DNA of 37,760 bases from Chitinophagaceae bacterium (GTDB taxonomy: Bacteria; Bacteroidota; Bacteroidia; Chitinophagales; Chitinophagaceae): the NCBI GenBank assembly GCA_947455215.1, contig CANGNA010000038.1, forward strand, positions 1 through 37,760, in the 5' to 3' direction. Below are positions 1 to 8,591 of the stretch, one piece after another. The notes under the pieces were generated by a model that was not told the DNA's origin, made no database searches, and saw nothing but the letters and a program-made list of their open reading frames with translations. The position numbers and the translations under genes are program-made. Every line of letters starts with the position of its first letter. Within the stretch, counting starts at the first letter, position 1.

Positions 1-1056
1 AATCGTACCGAGATCTATGGTGTTTCCGGCAACGCACAAAACTTCATCGATCTGCTGTTCAGGGTATGTAGCGGCGATAAGGCCAGGTTCACCGAACTGG
101 CCTACATAAAGAACGACACACCCGCTATAGAACATCTTTTCCAGGTGGCGGCCGGCCTCGACTCCCAGATATTGGGCGATTTTGAGATACTGGGCCAGAT
201 AAAAATAGCCGTAAAATTTGCCAAGTCTAAAGGCTTCATCGGGTCCTTCACAGAGCGCCTGCTCAACCATGTCATGCAGTCTTCCAAAGCGGTAAGAACG
301 CATACAGGTCTTAGCGGCGGTACCGTATCCGTAGCTTTTGCTGCTATACAATACATCAGGCAGCACGTTACCGACATAAAAAATAAGAAGATAGTGCTAC
401 TGGGCACAGGTAAGATAGGTCGCAATACCTGTCTTAATCTTATCCACTACCTCGGCACACACAATATTACCCTCGTCAACCGCACTTATGAGACAGCCGC
501 CAACCTGGCCGCCGATCTTAAGTTGAATGCAGTGCCGATAGAGGAACTGCAGCCGCAGTTAGACAGTGCTGATATCATTGTCGTTTCTACCAATGCTTCG
601 CAACCAATAATCAACAAGGCGCAGTTGCAGCACAATGGCACCAAATTGGTGATAGACCTATCAGTACCCTGTAATGTAGCGGCCGAGGTGACAGACCTGG
701 AGCATGTGCAGCTGATAGATGTGGATGCCCTATCTCGTATCAAAGACGAAACGCTGGAGAACCGAAAGGCTGAAGTGCCCAAAGCGCTGGAATTGATACA
801 GCACCACATAGGTGAATTCCGCGAATGGCACAAGATGCGCAGGCATGTACCCGTGCTTAAAGAGGTAAAGAATAAATTAAAGACGATTAGCGTCGACGAG
901 TCGCTGGTGTACAGCAAGCCTACCACCGAGACACTGACCCGCGAAGACGCTATCCAAAGCGTCATTAATGTTATGGCCTTAAAAATGAGGCGTCATAATG
1001 CGGCAGGTTGTCATTATATCGAAGCAATAAACGAGTTCATATCCCATCATGGATAA
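1..1056 (+). CDS. hemA: Glutamyl-tRNA reductase, 5' end cut by the window edge
   Basis: This enzyme reduces glutamyl-tRNA(Glu) to glutamate-1-semialdehyde with NADPH, the first committed step of C5-pathway heme synthesis, in the cytoplasm. The reading frame is open from base 1 and begins with NRTEIYG, the residues directly after the catalytic cysteine of the family's CNRTE motif, so roughly the first 50 residues lie outside the window. The diagnostic stretch HLFQVAAGLDSQ then ILGQIK follows at about bases 130-200, and a Rossmann-type NADPH domain with VLLGTGKIG near bases 390-420. The C-terminal part has helical dimerisation-domain character. An internal GTG at 145 could be mistaken for the start, but the conserved sequence upstream of it excludes that. 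The stop codon overlaps the hemC start by 8 bp, indicating translational coupling. The call is secure; only the start is missing. Confidence 0.96.
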   Translation, partial: NRTEIYGVSGNAQNFIDLLFRVCSGDKARFTELAYIKNDTPAIEHLFQVAAGLDSQILGDFEILGQIKIAVKFAKSKGFIGSFTERLLNHVMQSSKAVRTHTGLSGGTVSVAFAAIQYIRQHVTDIKNKKIVLLGTGKIGRNTCLNLIHYLGTHNITLVNRTYETAANLAADLKLNAVPIEELQPQLDSADIIVVSTNASQPIINKAQLQHNGTKLVIDLSVPCNVAAEVTDLEHVQLIDVDALSRIKDETLENRKAEVPKALELIQHHIGEFREWHKMRRHVPVLKEVKNKLKTISVDESLVYSKPTTETLTREDAIQSVINVMALKMRRHNAAGCHYIEAINEFISHHG

Positions 1057-1963
1057 GATAATAAGAATAGGTACCCGCGAAAGCCAGCTGGCTGTGTGGC
1101 AAGCAACCACAGTACAGGGCCTGCTGGCAGGTAATGGCAATAAAGCAGAGCTGGTGTACATAAAAAGCGAGGGCGATACCGACCTGCAGACACCACTATA
1201 CGAAATAGGTGTGCAGGGTATTTTCACCAAAGCCCTCGATATAGCACTCCTGAATAACGAGATCGACATAGCAGTGCATTCTATGAAGGATGTGCCTACC
1301 ATCATGGCTAAAGGGCTCACCCAGGCCGCAGTATTACCACGTGCATCTTACAAAGACATACTGGTGCCACGTACCAATGCCGCATTCCTTGAAGATAACA
1401 GCATTGCCCAATTTATAGCCACCAGTAGCATACGCCGCAAGGCACAATGGCTCAATAAATATCCCGGCACAACGCTGGAAAATCTGCGGGGCAATGTGAA
1501 TACAAGGCTCCGTAAGGTGGCCGAGAGCAACTGGCATGGTGCTATTTTCGCTGCAGCCGGACTGGAGCGCATCAACCTGCGTCCGGAAAATGCCGTAGAC
1601 CTGGACTGGATGTTACCGGCACCCGCACAAGGTGCTATTGTTATTGCCTGCCGTTTGAATGATGAAGCCATGCTGAACGCTTGCGCGCCTTTAAACGATA
1701 ACGCAACGGCCGTTTGCACCGCAATAGAACGTGATTTCCTGCGCGTATTAATGGGCGGTTGCTCAACACCTATCAGCGCATTGGCTGTAGTTGATGGTGA
1801 TAAGATCATATTCAGGGGAAATATTCTTAGCCTTGACGGGCAAAAGAAAGCAGAAGTAACAAAGACCGTCAGCATAAACGATAGCAACGGATTGGGGCGA
1901 GTGGCAGCAGAAGAATTACTGGCCAACGGCGGCGAATCAATATTAGCAGAAATAAAAAAATGA
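1049..1963 (+). CDS. hemC: Hydroxymethylbilane synthase (porphobilinogen deaminase)
   Basis: It condenses four porphobilinogen molecules into the linear tetrapyrrole hydroxymethylbilane in the cytoplasm. The 304-residue protein has the family's normal length. The N-terminal IRIGTRESQLAVWQA segment is characteristic; VHSMKDVP carries the catalytic aspartate (D81); TSSIRRKAQ and LRGNVNTRL hold substrate- and cofactor-binding arginines; and MGGCSTPI supplies C238, the expected attachment site of the dipyrromethane cofactor. The ATG at 1049 sits inside the end of hemA and the stop overlaps the hemD start by 4 bp (ATGA), so the three genes are probably translated as a coupled set. The product feeds directly into HemD. 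Nothing in the sequence suggests truncation or damage. Confidence 0.98.
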   Translation: MDKIIRIGTRESQLAVWQATTVQGLLAGNGNKAELVYIKSEGDTDLQTPLYEIGVQGIFTKALDIALLNNEIDIAVHSMKDVPTIMAKGLTQAAVLPRASYKDILVPRTNAAFLEDNSIAQFIATSSIRRKAQWLNKYPGTTLENLRGNVNTRLRKVAESNWHGAIFAAAGLERINLRPENAVDLDWMLPAPAQGAIVIACRLNDEAMLNACAPLNDNATAVCTAIERDFLRVLMGGCSTPISALAVVDGDKIIFRGNILSLDGQKKAEVTKTVSINDSNGLGRVAAEELLANGGESILAEIKK

Positions 1964-2670
1964 TACAGAGACCTACCATTTTAAGCACCATCCCGCTCGA
2001 TCCGTTCCTGCTCAATAGGGCTATGGACAGTGGCGTGCTGCTCGATACTGCATCATTCATCAACATAGAGCCATGCAGCCATGAACCTGCTGTAGCCCAA
2101 GAGATAGAAAATGTTTGTGCGCAGCCCGCCATTGTGGTATTTACCAGCGCTAATGCTGTTACTTCTGTATGTGGTTCCGCAGGCTTCAAAAATCCGGGTT
2201 GGAAGATCTTTTGCATAGAGCGCGCCACAAAAAAAGCAGTGCTGCAATATTTTGCTGAAGCCGATATCCTCGGCTCCGCCGACAATTCGGAAGACCTGGC
2301 ACTTACAATAAAGAATGCACCGGGAGTGCGTGAAGTGGTATTTTTTTGCGGAGATAAGCGCATGGATACCCTACCCGCTAACTTGCTGGCGTCTGGTATT
2401 ATTACAAAGGAAACAGTAGTGTACAAAACCGTTGAACAATCTCATTTTGTAGAAAAGGATTATGACGCTATCCTCTTTTACAGCCCCAGTGGTGTGAGCA
2501 GTTTTTTCAGCATGAACACCCTAAACCCGGATACCGTGTTATTTGCCATTGGCAATACCACCGCAGATGCCATTAAGCTGGAAACAAACAATAAGATCAT
2601 TGTGTGCGATACCCCATCTAAAGAAATATTGCTCTACAAAGCCATCAGTTATTTTAAAGAGACTAACTAA
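1960..2670 (+). CDS. hemD: Uroporphyrinogen-III synthase
   Basis: HemD closes hydroxymethylbilane with inversion of ring D to give uroporphyrinogen III. The family is poorly conserved in sequence, so the call rests partly on position between hemC and hemE. The 236-residue length is right, and the bilobal-fold landmarks are present: VFTSANAVTSV near residues 65-75, a CGDKRMDTLPANLLASG segment in the middle, VVYKTV, ILFYSPSGVSSFF and a late AIGNTTADAI. No signal peptide or membrane segment is visible, which fits a cytoplasmic enzyme. The start overlaps the hemC stop by 4 bp. There are 19 bases to the hemE start. Confidence 0.92.
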   Translation: MIQRPTILSTIPLDPFLLNRAMDSGVLLDTASFINIEPCSHEPAVAQEIENVCAQPAIVVFTSANAVTSVCGSAGFKNPGWKIFCIERATKKAVLQYFAEADILGSADNSEDLALTIKNAPGVREVVFFCGDKRMDTLPANLLASGIITKETVVYKTVEQSHFVEKDYDAILFYSPSGVSSFFSMNTLNPDTVLFAIGNTTADAIKLETNNKIIVCDTPSKEILLYKAISYFKETN

Positions 2671-2689
2671 CATATAATATATCTACTAA

Positions 2690-3718
2690 GTGATTTTACA
2701 GAACGACCTGTTGTTAAGGGCTTTAAAAGGCGAGGAATTAAGCCGTCCTCCGGTATGGATGATGCGCCAGGCTGGCCGCTACCTGCCCGACTATATCAAA
2801 CTGCGCAATCAGTACGATTTCTTTACACGTGTACAAACGCCTGAACTGGCCTGCGCCATTACACTGCAACCCGTTGACCAGGTAGGCGTAGATGCTGCTA
2901 TCATATTTTCAGACATACTCGTCATCCCCCAGGCTATGGGCATGACGGTAACTATGGAAGAAGGCAAAGGCCCTTTGCTGCCCGAAGTGATCAAAAACCA
3001 GGCAGATGTTGATGCATTGCACACAGACAATGCCGCTGCCCGCCTGGACTATGTAATGAATGCCCTGTCACTCACCAAAAAAGAACTGAACGGCCGGGTG
3101 CCGTTGATAGGCTTTGCCGGCGCACCATGGACATTGCTTTGCTACATGGTTGAAGGCAAAGGCAGCAAAACATTCGATAAAGCAAAACAGTTTTGCCTTA
3201 CGCAGCCTGAGTTGGCCCACCAACTGTTACAGAAAATAACAGACATCACCATAGATTATCTTATCGCCCAGGTAGCAGCCGGAGCAGATACTGTTCAGGT
3301 GTTCGACAGTTGGAGCGGTATGCTATCACCTGCTGATTTCAAACGCTTTGCACAACCTTACCTAATGCAGATATCTGATGCGGTAAGCAAGCATGCACCT
3401 GTAATACTGTTCCCTAAGGGCAGTTGGTATGCCATGCAGGATATCAGCAACAGCAGTGCATCCGGCATCGGCATAGACTGGACCGTTACACCACAGCTGG
3501 CACGCGAGCTTACCGACAACAACATTACCATACAAGGCAACTTCGACCCGTCTCACCTGCTGGCACCTATACCACAGATAAAGAAAGAGGTGAAGGAAAT
3601 GATAGATGCTTTCGGCACTACCAGGTATATAGCCAATCTGGGTCATGGCATCATGCCCAACATCCCTGTAGACCATGCCAAAGCGTTTGTTGATGCAGTA
3701 AAGGAATATGCAAAGTAA
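2690..3718 (+). CDS. hemE: Uroporphyrinogen decarboxylase
   Basis: It removes four carboxyl groups from uroporphyrinogen III to form coproporphyrinogen III. The 342-residue protein has the N-terminal signature [15 protein letters not shown], the FSDIL segment containing the active-site aspartate, [32 protein letters not shown] and the C-terminal [11 protein letters not shown], all typical of HemE. The chosen start is GTG at 2690, because homologs begin about 7-10 residues before the LRAL segment and no suitable ATG lies there; this start is likely but not certain. The stop TAA overlaps the hemF ATG by one base (TAATG), a tight coupling. Confidence 0.97.
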   Translation: MILQNDLLLRALKGEELSRPPVWMMRQAGRYLPDYIKLRNQYDFFTRVQTPELACAITLQPVDQVGVDAAIIFSDILVIPQAMGMTVTMEEGKGPLLPEVIKNQADVDALHTDNAAARLDYVMNALSLTKKELNGRVPLIGFAGAPWTLLCYMVEGKGSKTFDKAKQFCLTQPELAHQLLQKITDITIDYLIAQVAAGADTVQVFDSWSGMLSPADFKRFAQPYLMQISDAVSKHAPVILFPKGSWYAMQDISNSSASGIGIDWTVTPQLARELTDNNITIQGNFDPSHLLAPIPQIKKEVKEMIDAFGTTRYIANLGHGIMPNIPVDHAKAFVDAVKEYAK

Positions 3719-4626
3719 TGGATATCAAAGAACGATTTGTCGACTATATACACGGCCTGCAAGACACTATATGTGCAGGTCTTGAAGGTATTGACGGCAA
3801 AGCCACCTTCAGGGAAGACAAATGGGAACGACCGGAAGGTGGGGGTGGCCGTACGCGTGTAATTGCAGATGGCAATGTATTTGAAAAAGGTGGCGTGAAT
3901 ACATCCATTGTTCACGGGCCTCTGCCACCTGCAATGCAGCAGGCGTTTGGAGTACCGGAGAGCGACTTCTTTGCGTGTGGTCTGTCATTGGTCATCCATC
4001 CGTTAAATCCGTACGTACCTACAGTACACGCGAATTGGCGCTACTTCGAATTGTACGACAAAGCAGGTGAAAAACTGGATTCCTGGTTTGGCGGAGGTTC
4101 AGACCTTACGCCTTATTATCTTTTCGAGGAAGATGCAACTCATTTCCACGCCACGCTGAAAAATGTAATGGCTCCTTTTGGCACAGACAAGTATCCTAAG
4201 TTCAAAAAGCACTGCGATGAGTACTTTGTGAACAAACACAGGGGCGACGAGATGCGCGGCATAGGTGGCGTATTTTATGACTACTTGCGCCCTACTGAGC
4301 AGGAAGACGCAGAACAGCTATTCAGCTTCCAGCAGGCCAATGGTAATGCATTTTTAAGCGGTTACCTGCCCATAGTTGAGCGTAGAAAGGACATGGCCTA
4401 TACCGACCATGAAGTAATGTGGCAGGAGATACGCAGGGGCCGTTATGTAGAGTTTAACCTTGTTCACGACCGCGGCACCCTGTTCGGCCTTAAAACAAAT
4501 GGCCGTACAGAAAGTATATTAATGAGCCTGCCGCCACGCGCCCGCTGGTATTACGACCACAAGCCCGCACCCGGCAGCCGGGAAGAACAAATGATGCAAT
4601 ATTACAAGCCAAAAGATTGGGTTTAA
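3718..4626 (+). CDS. hemF: Oxygen-dependent coproporphyrinogen III oxidase
   Basis: HemF uses molecular oxygen to decarboxylate coproporphyrinogen III twice, giving protoporphyrinogen IX without a metal or organic cofactor. The 302-residue protein shows the family blocks in order: FREDKWERPEGGGGRTRV, EKGGVNTSIVHG, HPLNPYVPTVHANWRYFE, WFGGGSDLTPYYLFEEDA, RGIGGVFYDYL and a C-terminal KTNGRTESILMSLPPRARW. Using HemF rather than the radical-SAM HemN/HemZ implies that heme is made under aerobic or microaerobic conditions; a HemN copy elsewhere cannot be excluded. A 14-bp-stem hairpin lies directly downstream, so the hemC-hemF transcript may end in part here before hemB. Confidence 0.98.
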   Translation: MDIKERFVDYIHGLQDTICAGLEGIDGKATFREDKWERPEGGGGRTRVIADGNVFEKGGVNTSIVHGPLPPAMQQAFGVPESDFFACGLSLVIHPLNPYVPTVHANWRYFELYDKAGEKLDSWFGGGSDLTPYYLFEEDATHFHATLKNVMAPFGTDKYPKFKKHCDEYFVNKHRGDEMRGIGGVFYDYLRPTEQEDAEQLFSFQQANGNAFLSGYLPIVERRKDMAYTDHEVMWQEIRRGRYVEFNLVHDRGTLFGLKTNGRTESILMSLPPRARWYYDHKPAPGSREEQMMQYYKPKDWV

Positions 4627-4632
4627 TAAAAC

Positions 4633-4666
4633 AAATAAACACACTTGATAAGTGTGTTTATTTTTG
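4633..4666 (+). terminator. Hairpin with T-run between hemF and hemB, overlapping a possible -7 element
   Basis: Bases 4633-4646 pair perfectly with 4650-4663 (14 bp, loop GAT), and the T-run ends at 4665. This is a good Rho-independent terminator by shape, although AT-rich. The run reads TATTTTTG at 4659-4666, which matches the Bacteroidota -7 consensus TAnnTTTG and lies 18 bases before the hemB ATG. No matching TTTG -33 box is visible at the expected distance, so the promoter role is weaker than the hairpin call. Confidence 0.75.
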
Positions 4667-4684
4667 AAAAACAATTGATATACA

Positions 4685-5662
4685 ATGCACTTAATAAGAA
4701 GAAACCGCATACTCCGCCAGTCGCCGGCTATCAGGGCGATGGTTGCTGAAACGATACTGCGCCCCGCCGATTTTATAGCGCCGCTGTTCATTACTGAAGG
4801 CACCGGTATTAAGGAAGAGATATCCTCCATGCAAGGCTATTACCGTATGAGCATAGATCTTACCGTACAGGAAGTAAAAGAACTGTGGTCGCTCGGCATT
4901 AAAAGCGTATTGCTGTTCATTAAATGCAAGGACGAACTGAAAGACAATAAAGGTACAGAGGCATTGAACCCGAATGGGCTGATGCAGCGCAGTATAAGGG
5001 CCATTAAAAATGCATGCCCAGGCATGGTGGTAATGACCGATGTGGCTCTCGACCCATTCTCTACATACGGTCACGATGGTATTGTTGAGGGAGAGGAGAT
5101 AGTGAACGACCCTACAGTTGAAGTACTGGCAAAAATGAGTGTAAGCCATGCTGAAGCAGGCGCCGATATAGTAGCACCAAGCGACATGATGGACGGCCGC
5201 ATCATTGCCATCCGCGAAGCTCTTGAAACATCAGGATATACAAAGACAGGCATCATGGCCTACAGCGCCAAATACGCATCTTGCTTCTATGGTCCGTTCC
5301 GCGATGCATTGGATAGCGCGCCAGGCTTTGGCGATAAAAAAACCTACCAGATGGACTATGCCAATCGCCGCGAAGCGATAAAGGAAGTACTGATGGATGT
5401 GGAAGAAGGTGCCGATATCGTGATGGTAAAGCCTGCTATGGCTTACCTGGACATCATCCGCGAAGTAAAAGATAGCGTGGAGATACCGGTAAGCGCCTAC
5501 CACGTAAGTGGCGAATATGCTATGATCAAAGCCGCGGCAAACATGGGCTGGCTGGATGAGAATAAGGCAATAATGGAATCTCTAACCAGCATCAAACGCT
5601 CAGGTGCCGACCTTATTGCCACTTATTTTGCTAAAAAAGCAGCGATGCTGATCAACGGATAG
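4685..5662 (+). CDS. hemB: Porphobilinogen synthase (delta-aminolevulinic acid dehydratase)
   Basis: HemB joins two 5-aminolevulinate molecules into porphobilinogen in the cytoplasm as an oligomer. The 325-residue protein has the two Schiff-base lysines in their signature contexts: K196 in [18 protein letters not shown] and K249 in [10 protein letters not shown]. The metal loop at residues 119-132 reads [14 protein letters not shown], with aspartates and alanine where zinc enzymes have cysteines, so this is the Mg-responsive, zinc-independent type. The ATG at 4685 precedes the typical N-terminal [15 protein letters not shown]. It follows the hairpin after hemF by 18 bases and is 23 bases before hemL, so hemB and hemL probably share a transcript. 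Confidence 0.98.
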   Translation: MHLIRRNRILRQSPAIRAMVAETILRPADFIAPLFITEGTGIKEEISSMQGYYRMSIDLTVQEVKELWSLGIKSVLLFIKCKDELKDNKGTEALNPNGLMQRSIRAIKNACPGMVVMTDVALDPFSTYGHDGIVEGEEIVNDPTVEVLAKMSVSHAEAGADIVAPSDMMDGRIIAIREALETSGYTKTGIMAYSAKYASCFYGPFRDALDSAPGFGDKKTYQMDYANRREAIKEVLMDVEEGADIVMVKPAMAYLDIIREVKDSVEIPVSAYHVSGEYAMIKAAANMGWLDENKAIMESLTSIKRSGADLIATYFAKKAAMLING

Positions 5663-5685
5663 TTTCAAATAAACAACAATCACAA

Positions 5686-6975
5686 ATGTCATACACTACC
5701 AATAAAAGCACGGAACTGTTTCAGCGTGCACAATTAAGTATTCCCGGCGGCGTCAATTCGCCCGTTCGTGCCTTCAAAAGTGTAGGTGGCACTCCTCTCT
5801 TCATGACACGGGGCAAAGGAGCGTATATGTACGATGCTGACGGCAACCAATATATAGACTACATCAACTCGTGGGGGCCTATGATATTGGGCCACGCTTA
5901 CGAGCCTGTGGTAAATGCCATCAAAGAAAAGGCTGCACATTCTACATCATTCGGCGCGCCTACCGAGCTGGAGATAGAAATGGCTGAGCTGATCAAAAGC
6001 ATGGCGCCGAATGTAGACCTGGTGCGTATGGTGAGCAGCGGCACAGAAGCCTGTATGAGCGCCCTGCGCCTGGCGCGTGGCTATACCGGCCGCAATAAGT
6101 TCATTAAGTTCGAAGGCTGCTACCATGGGCATGCTGATGCATTCCTGGTAAAGGCTGGTAGCGGTGTGGCTACATTCAACATACAAACAGTTCCGGGTGT
6201 CACCGCAGGTGTATCTAACGATACGCTCACCGCTCCTTACAACGACATCAATGCTGTTCAACGGCTGGTTGATGATAATAAGGGTGAGATCGCAGCTATC
6301 ATCATAGAGCCTGTTGCAGGCAATATGGGTTGCATCCCACCGGTAGACGGCTATATGGAAGCGCTACGTTCCATATGCGACAAGGAAGGCATCGTGCTGA
6401 TATTCGACGAGGTAATGACCGGCTTCCGCCTGGCAGCGGGTGGTGCCCAGGAACGCTTGAAGATAAATGCCGACCTGGTAACCTATGGCAAGGTAATAGG
6501 CGGGGGGTTGCCAGTTGGTGCTTTCGGAGGTAAAAAAGAGATCATGCAGCACATTGCACCACTTGGCAATGTATACCAGGCGGGCACCCTTAGCGGCAAC
6601 CCGCTGGCTATGATAGCCGGCTACACGATGCTTAAAACGTTAAAGGATGATCCGTCTATTTATACTCAGATAGACGAAAAGACCGCATACCTCCACAAAG
6701 GCCTCGATGAAGCTTTAAAGACAGCCAATACGCCTTATGTCATCAACCGACTTGGCTCAATGATCAGCGTACACTTCAGCGATAAGGCGGTGCGTAATTT
6801 CACCGATGCCGCCACCGCAGATAATGCCTTGTTCAATAAATACTTCCACGCTCTGCTGAATGAAGGCATTTACCTGCCACCTTCAGCCTACGAAACCTGG
6901 TTCATCAGCAATGCACTCAGTAAAGAAGATATAGATCGTACGGTTGAAACGACGGCGACGTTCTTTAAGAAATAA
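5686..6975 (+). CDS. hemL: Glutamate-1-semialdehyde 2,1-aminomutase
   Basis: This PLP enzyme moves the amino group of glutamate-1-semialdehyde to make 5-aminolevulinate, the substrate of HemB. The 429-residue length is normal. Visible landmarks are [13 protein letters not shown] at residues 18-30, [16 protein letters not shown] at 117-132, [26 protein letters not shown], the FDEVMTGFR block with D241, and K269 in [17 protein letters not shown], the expected PLP lysine. Together with hemA it confirms the C5 (glutamate) route to aminolevulinate. It is the last gene of the cluster and is followed by a near-ideal terminator. Confidence 0.98.
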   Translation: MSYTTNKSTELFQRAQLSIPGGVNSPVRAFKSVGGTPLFMTRGKGAYMYDADGNQYIDYINSWGPMILGHAYEPVVNAIKEKAAHSTSFGAPTELEIEMAELIKSMAPNVDLVRMVSSGTEACMSALRLARGYTGRNKFIKFEGCYHGHADAFLVKAGSGVATFNIQTVPGVTAGVSNDTLTAPYNDINAVQRLVDDNKGEIAAIIIEPVAGNMGCIPPVDGYMEALRSICDKEGIVLIFDEVMTGFRLAAGGAQERLKINADLVTYGKVIGGGLPVGAFGGKKEIMQHIAPLGNVYQAGTLSGNPLAMIAGYTMLKTLKDDPSIYTQIDEKTAYLHKGLDEALKTANTPYVINRLGSMISVHFSDKAVRNFTDAATADNALFNKYFHALLNEGIYLPPSAYETWFISNALSKEDIDRTVETTATFFKK

Positions 6976-6992
6976 CCCGGTACAGGCAAAAC

Positions 6993-7028
6993 AAAAGAGC
7001 GTGCATCAACCCGATGCACGCTCTTTTT
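6993..7028. terminator. Strong terminator after hemL, probably bidirectional
   Basis: Bases 6993-7007 pair perfectly with 7013-7027 (15 bp, GC-rich core, loop AACCC) and T-runs flank the stem on both strands. It lies between the converging ends of hemL (+) and the lipoprotein gene (-), so it can serve both. Confidence 0.93.
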
Positions 7029-7045
7029 ATATTTGAAGGTAATAA

Positions 7046-7537
7046 TTAATCTCTCTGACTCTTGTAAGTGCAAGCTGAGCTGCCACCTGTAGTAGTAGTT
7101 ACCAGTGTTACTATCAGTGTGTCTTTTGCATCATTGGTAGGTGCAGGCTTCAGGTAGCCACCACCGCTGATCGTGTAATTATTACCGCACTTATCTGTTA
7201 CCGTCTGATTGTTGATGCTAAAGTAGTTCTTTGCTGTTGTGCTATTCACAATGGCAGTCACCGTTACATCTCTTTGGCAGGAGTCATAGTTGATACCCAC
7301 AGAATCTTCCAGGTGACCCATCTTATACGTCAGCTTCATGCTGTAGCTGTTATCACCCTTGGCCAATGTCAGCTTGGGAATGTGGAAGTCTGAACAATGA
7401 TCCGCGATCAGCCATTCTCCCAAAAAGGTGTCATAGGTGGTAGTATCAACCTTTTTTGTGCAAGAAACAACATATATAGACAAGGCTCCTATAAGGCATG
7501 CTATAACTGTACTTATCTTAAAGTTACGTTTCAACAT
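7046..7537 (-). CDS. Small predicted lipoprotein, function unknown
   Basis: I do not recognise the family. The 163-residue product starts at the ATG whose complement is at 7535-7537. A longer in-frame start about 29 codons upstream is rejected because the shorter form begins with a clean type II signal peptide: a Lys/Arg N-terminus, hydrophobic ICLIGALSIYV-like segment and the lipobox VVSC followed by TKK. The mature part is Thr/Ser/Asn-rich, contains several cysteines (HCSDFH, SCQRD, DKCGNN, SSACTYK) that could form disulfides, and looks like a compact beta domain of the small lipocalin-like type common in Bacteroidota. It stands alone and converges on hemL. A surface or periplasmic lipoprotein is the most that can be said. 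Confidence 0.75.
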   Translation of the reverse strand: MLKRNFKISTVIACLIGALSIYVVSCTKKVDTTTYDTFLGEWLIADHCSDFHIPKLTLAKGDNSYSMKLTYKMGHLEDSVGINYDSCQRDVTVTAIVNSTTAKNYFSINNQTVTDKCGNNYTISGGGYLKPAPTNDAKDTLIVTLVTTTTGGSSACTYKSQRD

Positions 7538-7775
7538 ATATACTTTTTTGCAACAGACCGCAACCGCACTATGCGGCACTCCGATCCTGACATCAAATAT
7601 ATCACTGTAACGGTTGCTTTTCAAATCTCAGGCACACATTTTTAAAAAATAACTATTTCATTTATTTGTAACCTGGTGCTGTACAGCCTCACCCGGCAGT
7701 ATTTGTTCATCCGGCTTGCGGTAGATAATTATCTTGTTTTGGCAAATTTTAACGTTTACCACCCAAGCTATTCCC

Positions 7776-7803
7776 TTTGTAGCGCGTCCTTTTATTATAT
7801 TTG
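7776..7803 (+). promoter_or_regulatory. Putative gldF promoter
   Basis: TATATTTG at 7796-7803 matches the Bacteroidota -7 consensus TAnnTTTG, with TTTG at 7776-7779 as a -33 box. The 16-base spacing is slightly short of the usual range. The gldF ATG is 23 bases downstream of the -7 element. Confidence 0.6.
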
Positions 7804-7826
7804 CTGTCCTCCGAACTAAACACATA

Positions 7827-8579
7827 ATGCGAAGTATTTTCATCAAGGAGATCAACTCGTTCTTCAGTTCAATAGTCGGCTATGTCGCGCTGTTGGTTTT
7901 CCTGGTTTTCTGTGGCCTGTTACTATGGGTCATCCCCAACGAAAGCAATATGCTGGGGTATGGCTATGCCGCCATGGATAGTTTTTTCCAGATAGTACCG
8001 TGGCTGCTCCTCTTACTGGTGCCCGCAGTAACCATGCGCTCTTTTGCCGATGAGTTCCGCTCCGGCACTATCGAATGGCTGTCTACCAAGCCCGTTACCG
8101 ACCTGGAGATAATACTGGGCAAGTACTTTGCCACGCTCGCGCTTATCGCTTTTGCCCTGCTGCCTACCCTTGTGTACGTATATACCATATACAACCTGGC
8201 TCTCCCGGATAACGATCCAGATGCAGGCGCTATCATCGGTTCTTACTTCGGCCTCATGTTCCTGGCCTCCACTTTTGCCGCTGTGGGTGTGTTTTGCTCA
8301 TCGCTCACCGGCAATCAGATAGTTGGCTTCCTGGTTTCTTTGCTGGGCTGCTACCTGTTGTATACCGGCTTCGAGCACCTGAGCAAGTTACCTGCGCTGG
8401 CCGATGGTATAGACTATTACCTGAGCATGATAGGTATGGAATTCCACTACAACTCTATAAGCAGGGGCGTAATTGATACCCGCGACGTAGTTTACTTCTT
8501 ATCCGTAACAATATTTTTCATTGCACTTACGCGCTTCTCACTAAGCAGCCGTACTACCGATACTGCAAGGCAGGCGTAA
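7827..8579 (+). CDS. gldF: Gliding-associated ABC transporter permease GldF
   Basis: GldF is the ABC-2-type membrane subunit of the GldAFG transporter described for gliding Bacteroidota. The 250-residue protein begins MRSIFIKEINSFFSS, a typical ABC-2 permease N-terminus, and has about six hydrophobic segments; the first spans roughly residues 21-38, and later ones lie around 60-70, 105-125, 140-165, 170-190 and 230-243. The motif RSFADEFRSGTIEWLSTKPV between the second and third segments is the conserved cytoplasmic coupling region of GldF-like permeases. An upstream in-frame ATG at 7734 was rejected because the added residues do not look coding and would overlap the promoter. It is 12 bases ahead of gldG. 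The ATPase subunit is not in the window. Confidence 0.9.
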   Translation: MRSIFIKEINSFFSSIVGYVALLVFLVFCGLLLWVIPNESNMLGYGYAAMDSFFQIVPWLLLLLVPAVTMRSFADEFRSGTIEWLSTKPVTDLEIILGKYFATLALIAFALLPTLVYVYTIYNLALPDNDPDAGAIIGSYFGLMFLASTFAAVGVFCSSLTGNQIVGFLVSLLGCYLLYTGFEHLSKLPALADGIDYYLSMIGMEFHYNSISRGVIDTRDVVYFLSVTIFFIALTRFSLSSRTTDTARQA

Positions 8580-8591
8580 GAACATATTCAT

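Noticed and set aside
7538-7624. Longer start of the small lipoprotein
   Set aside because: It would place about 29 residues before the signal peptide and destroy lipoprotein export.
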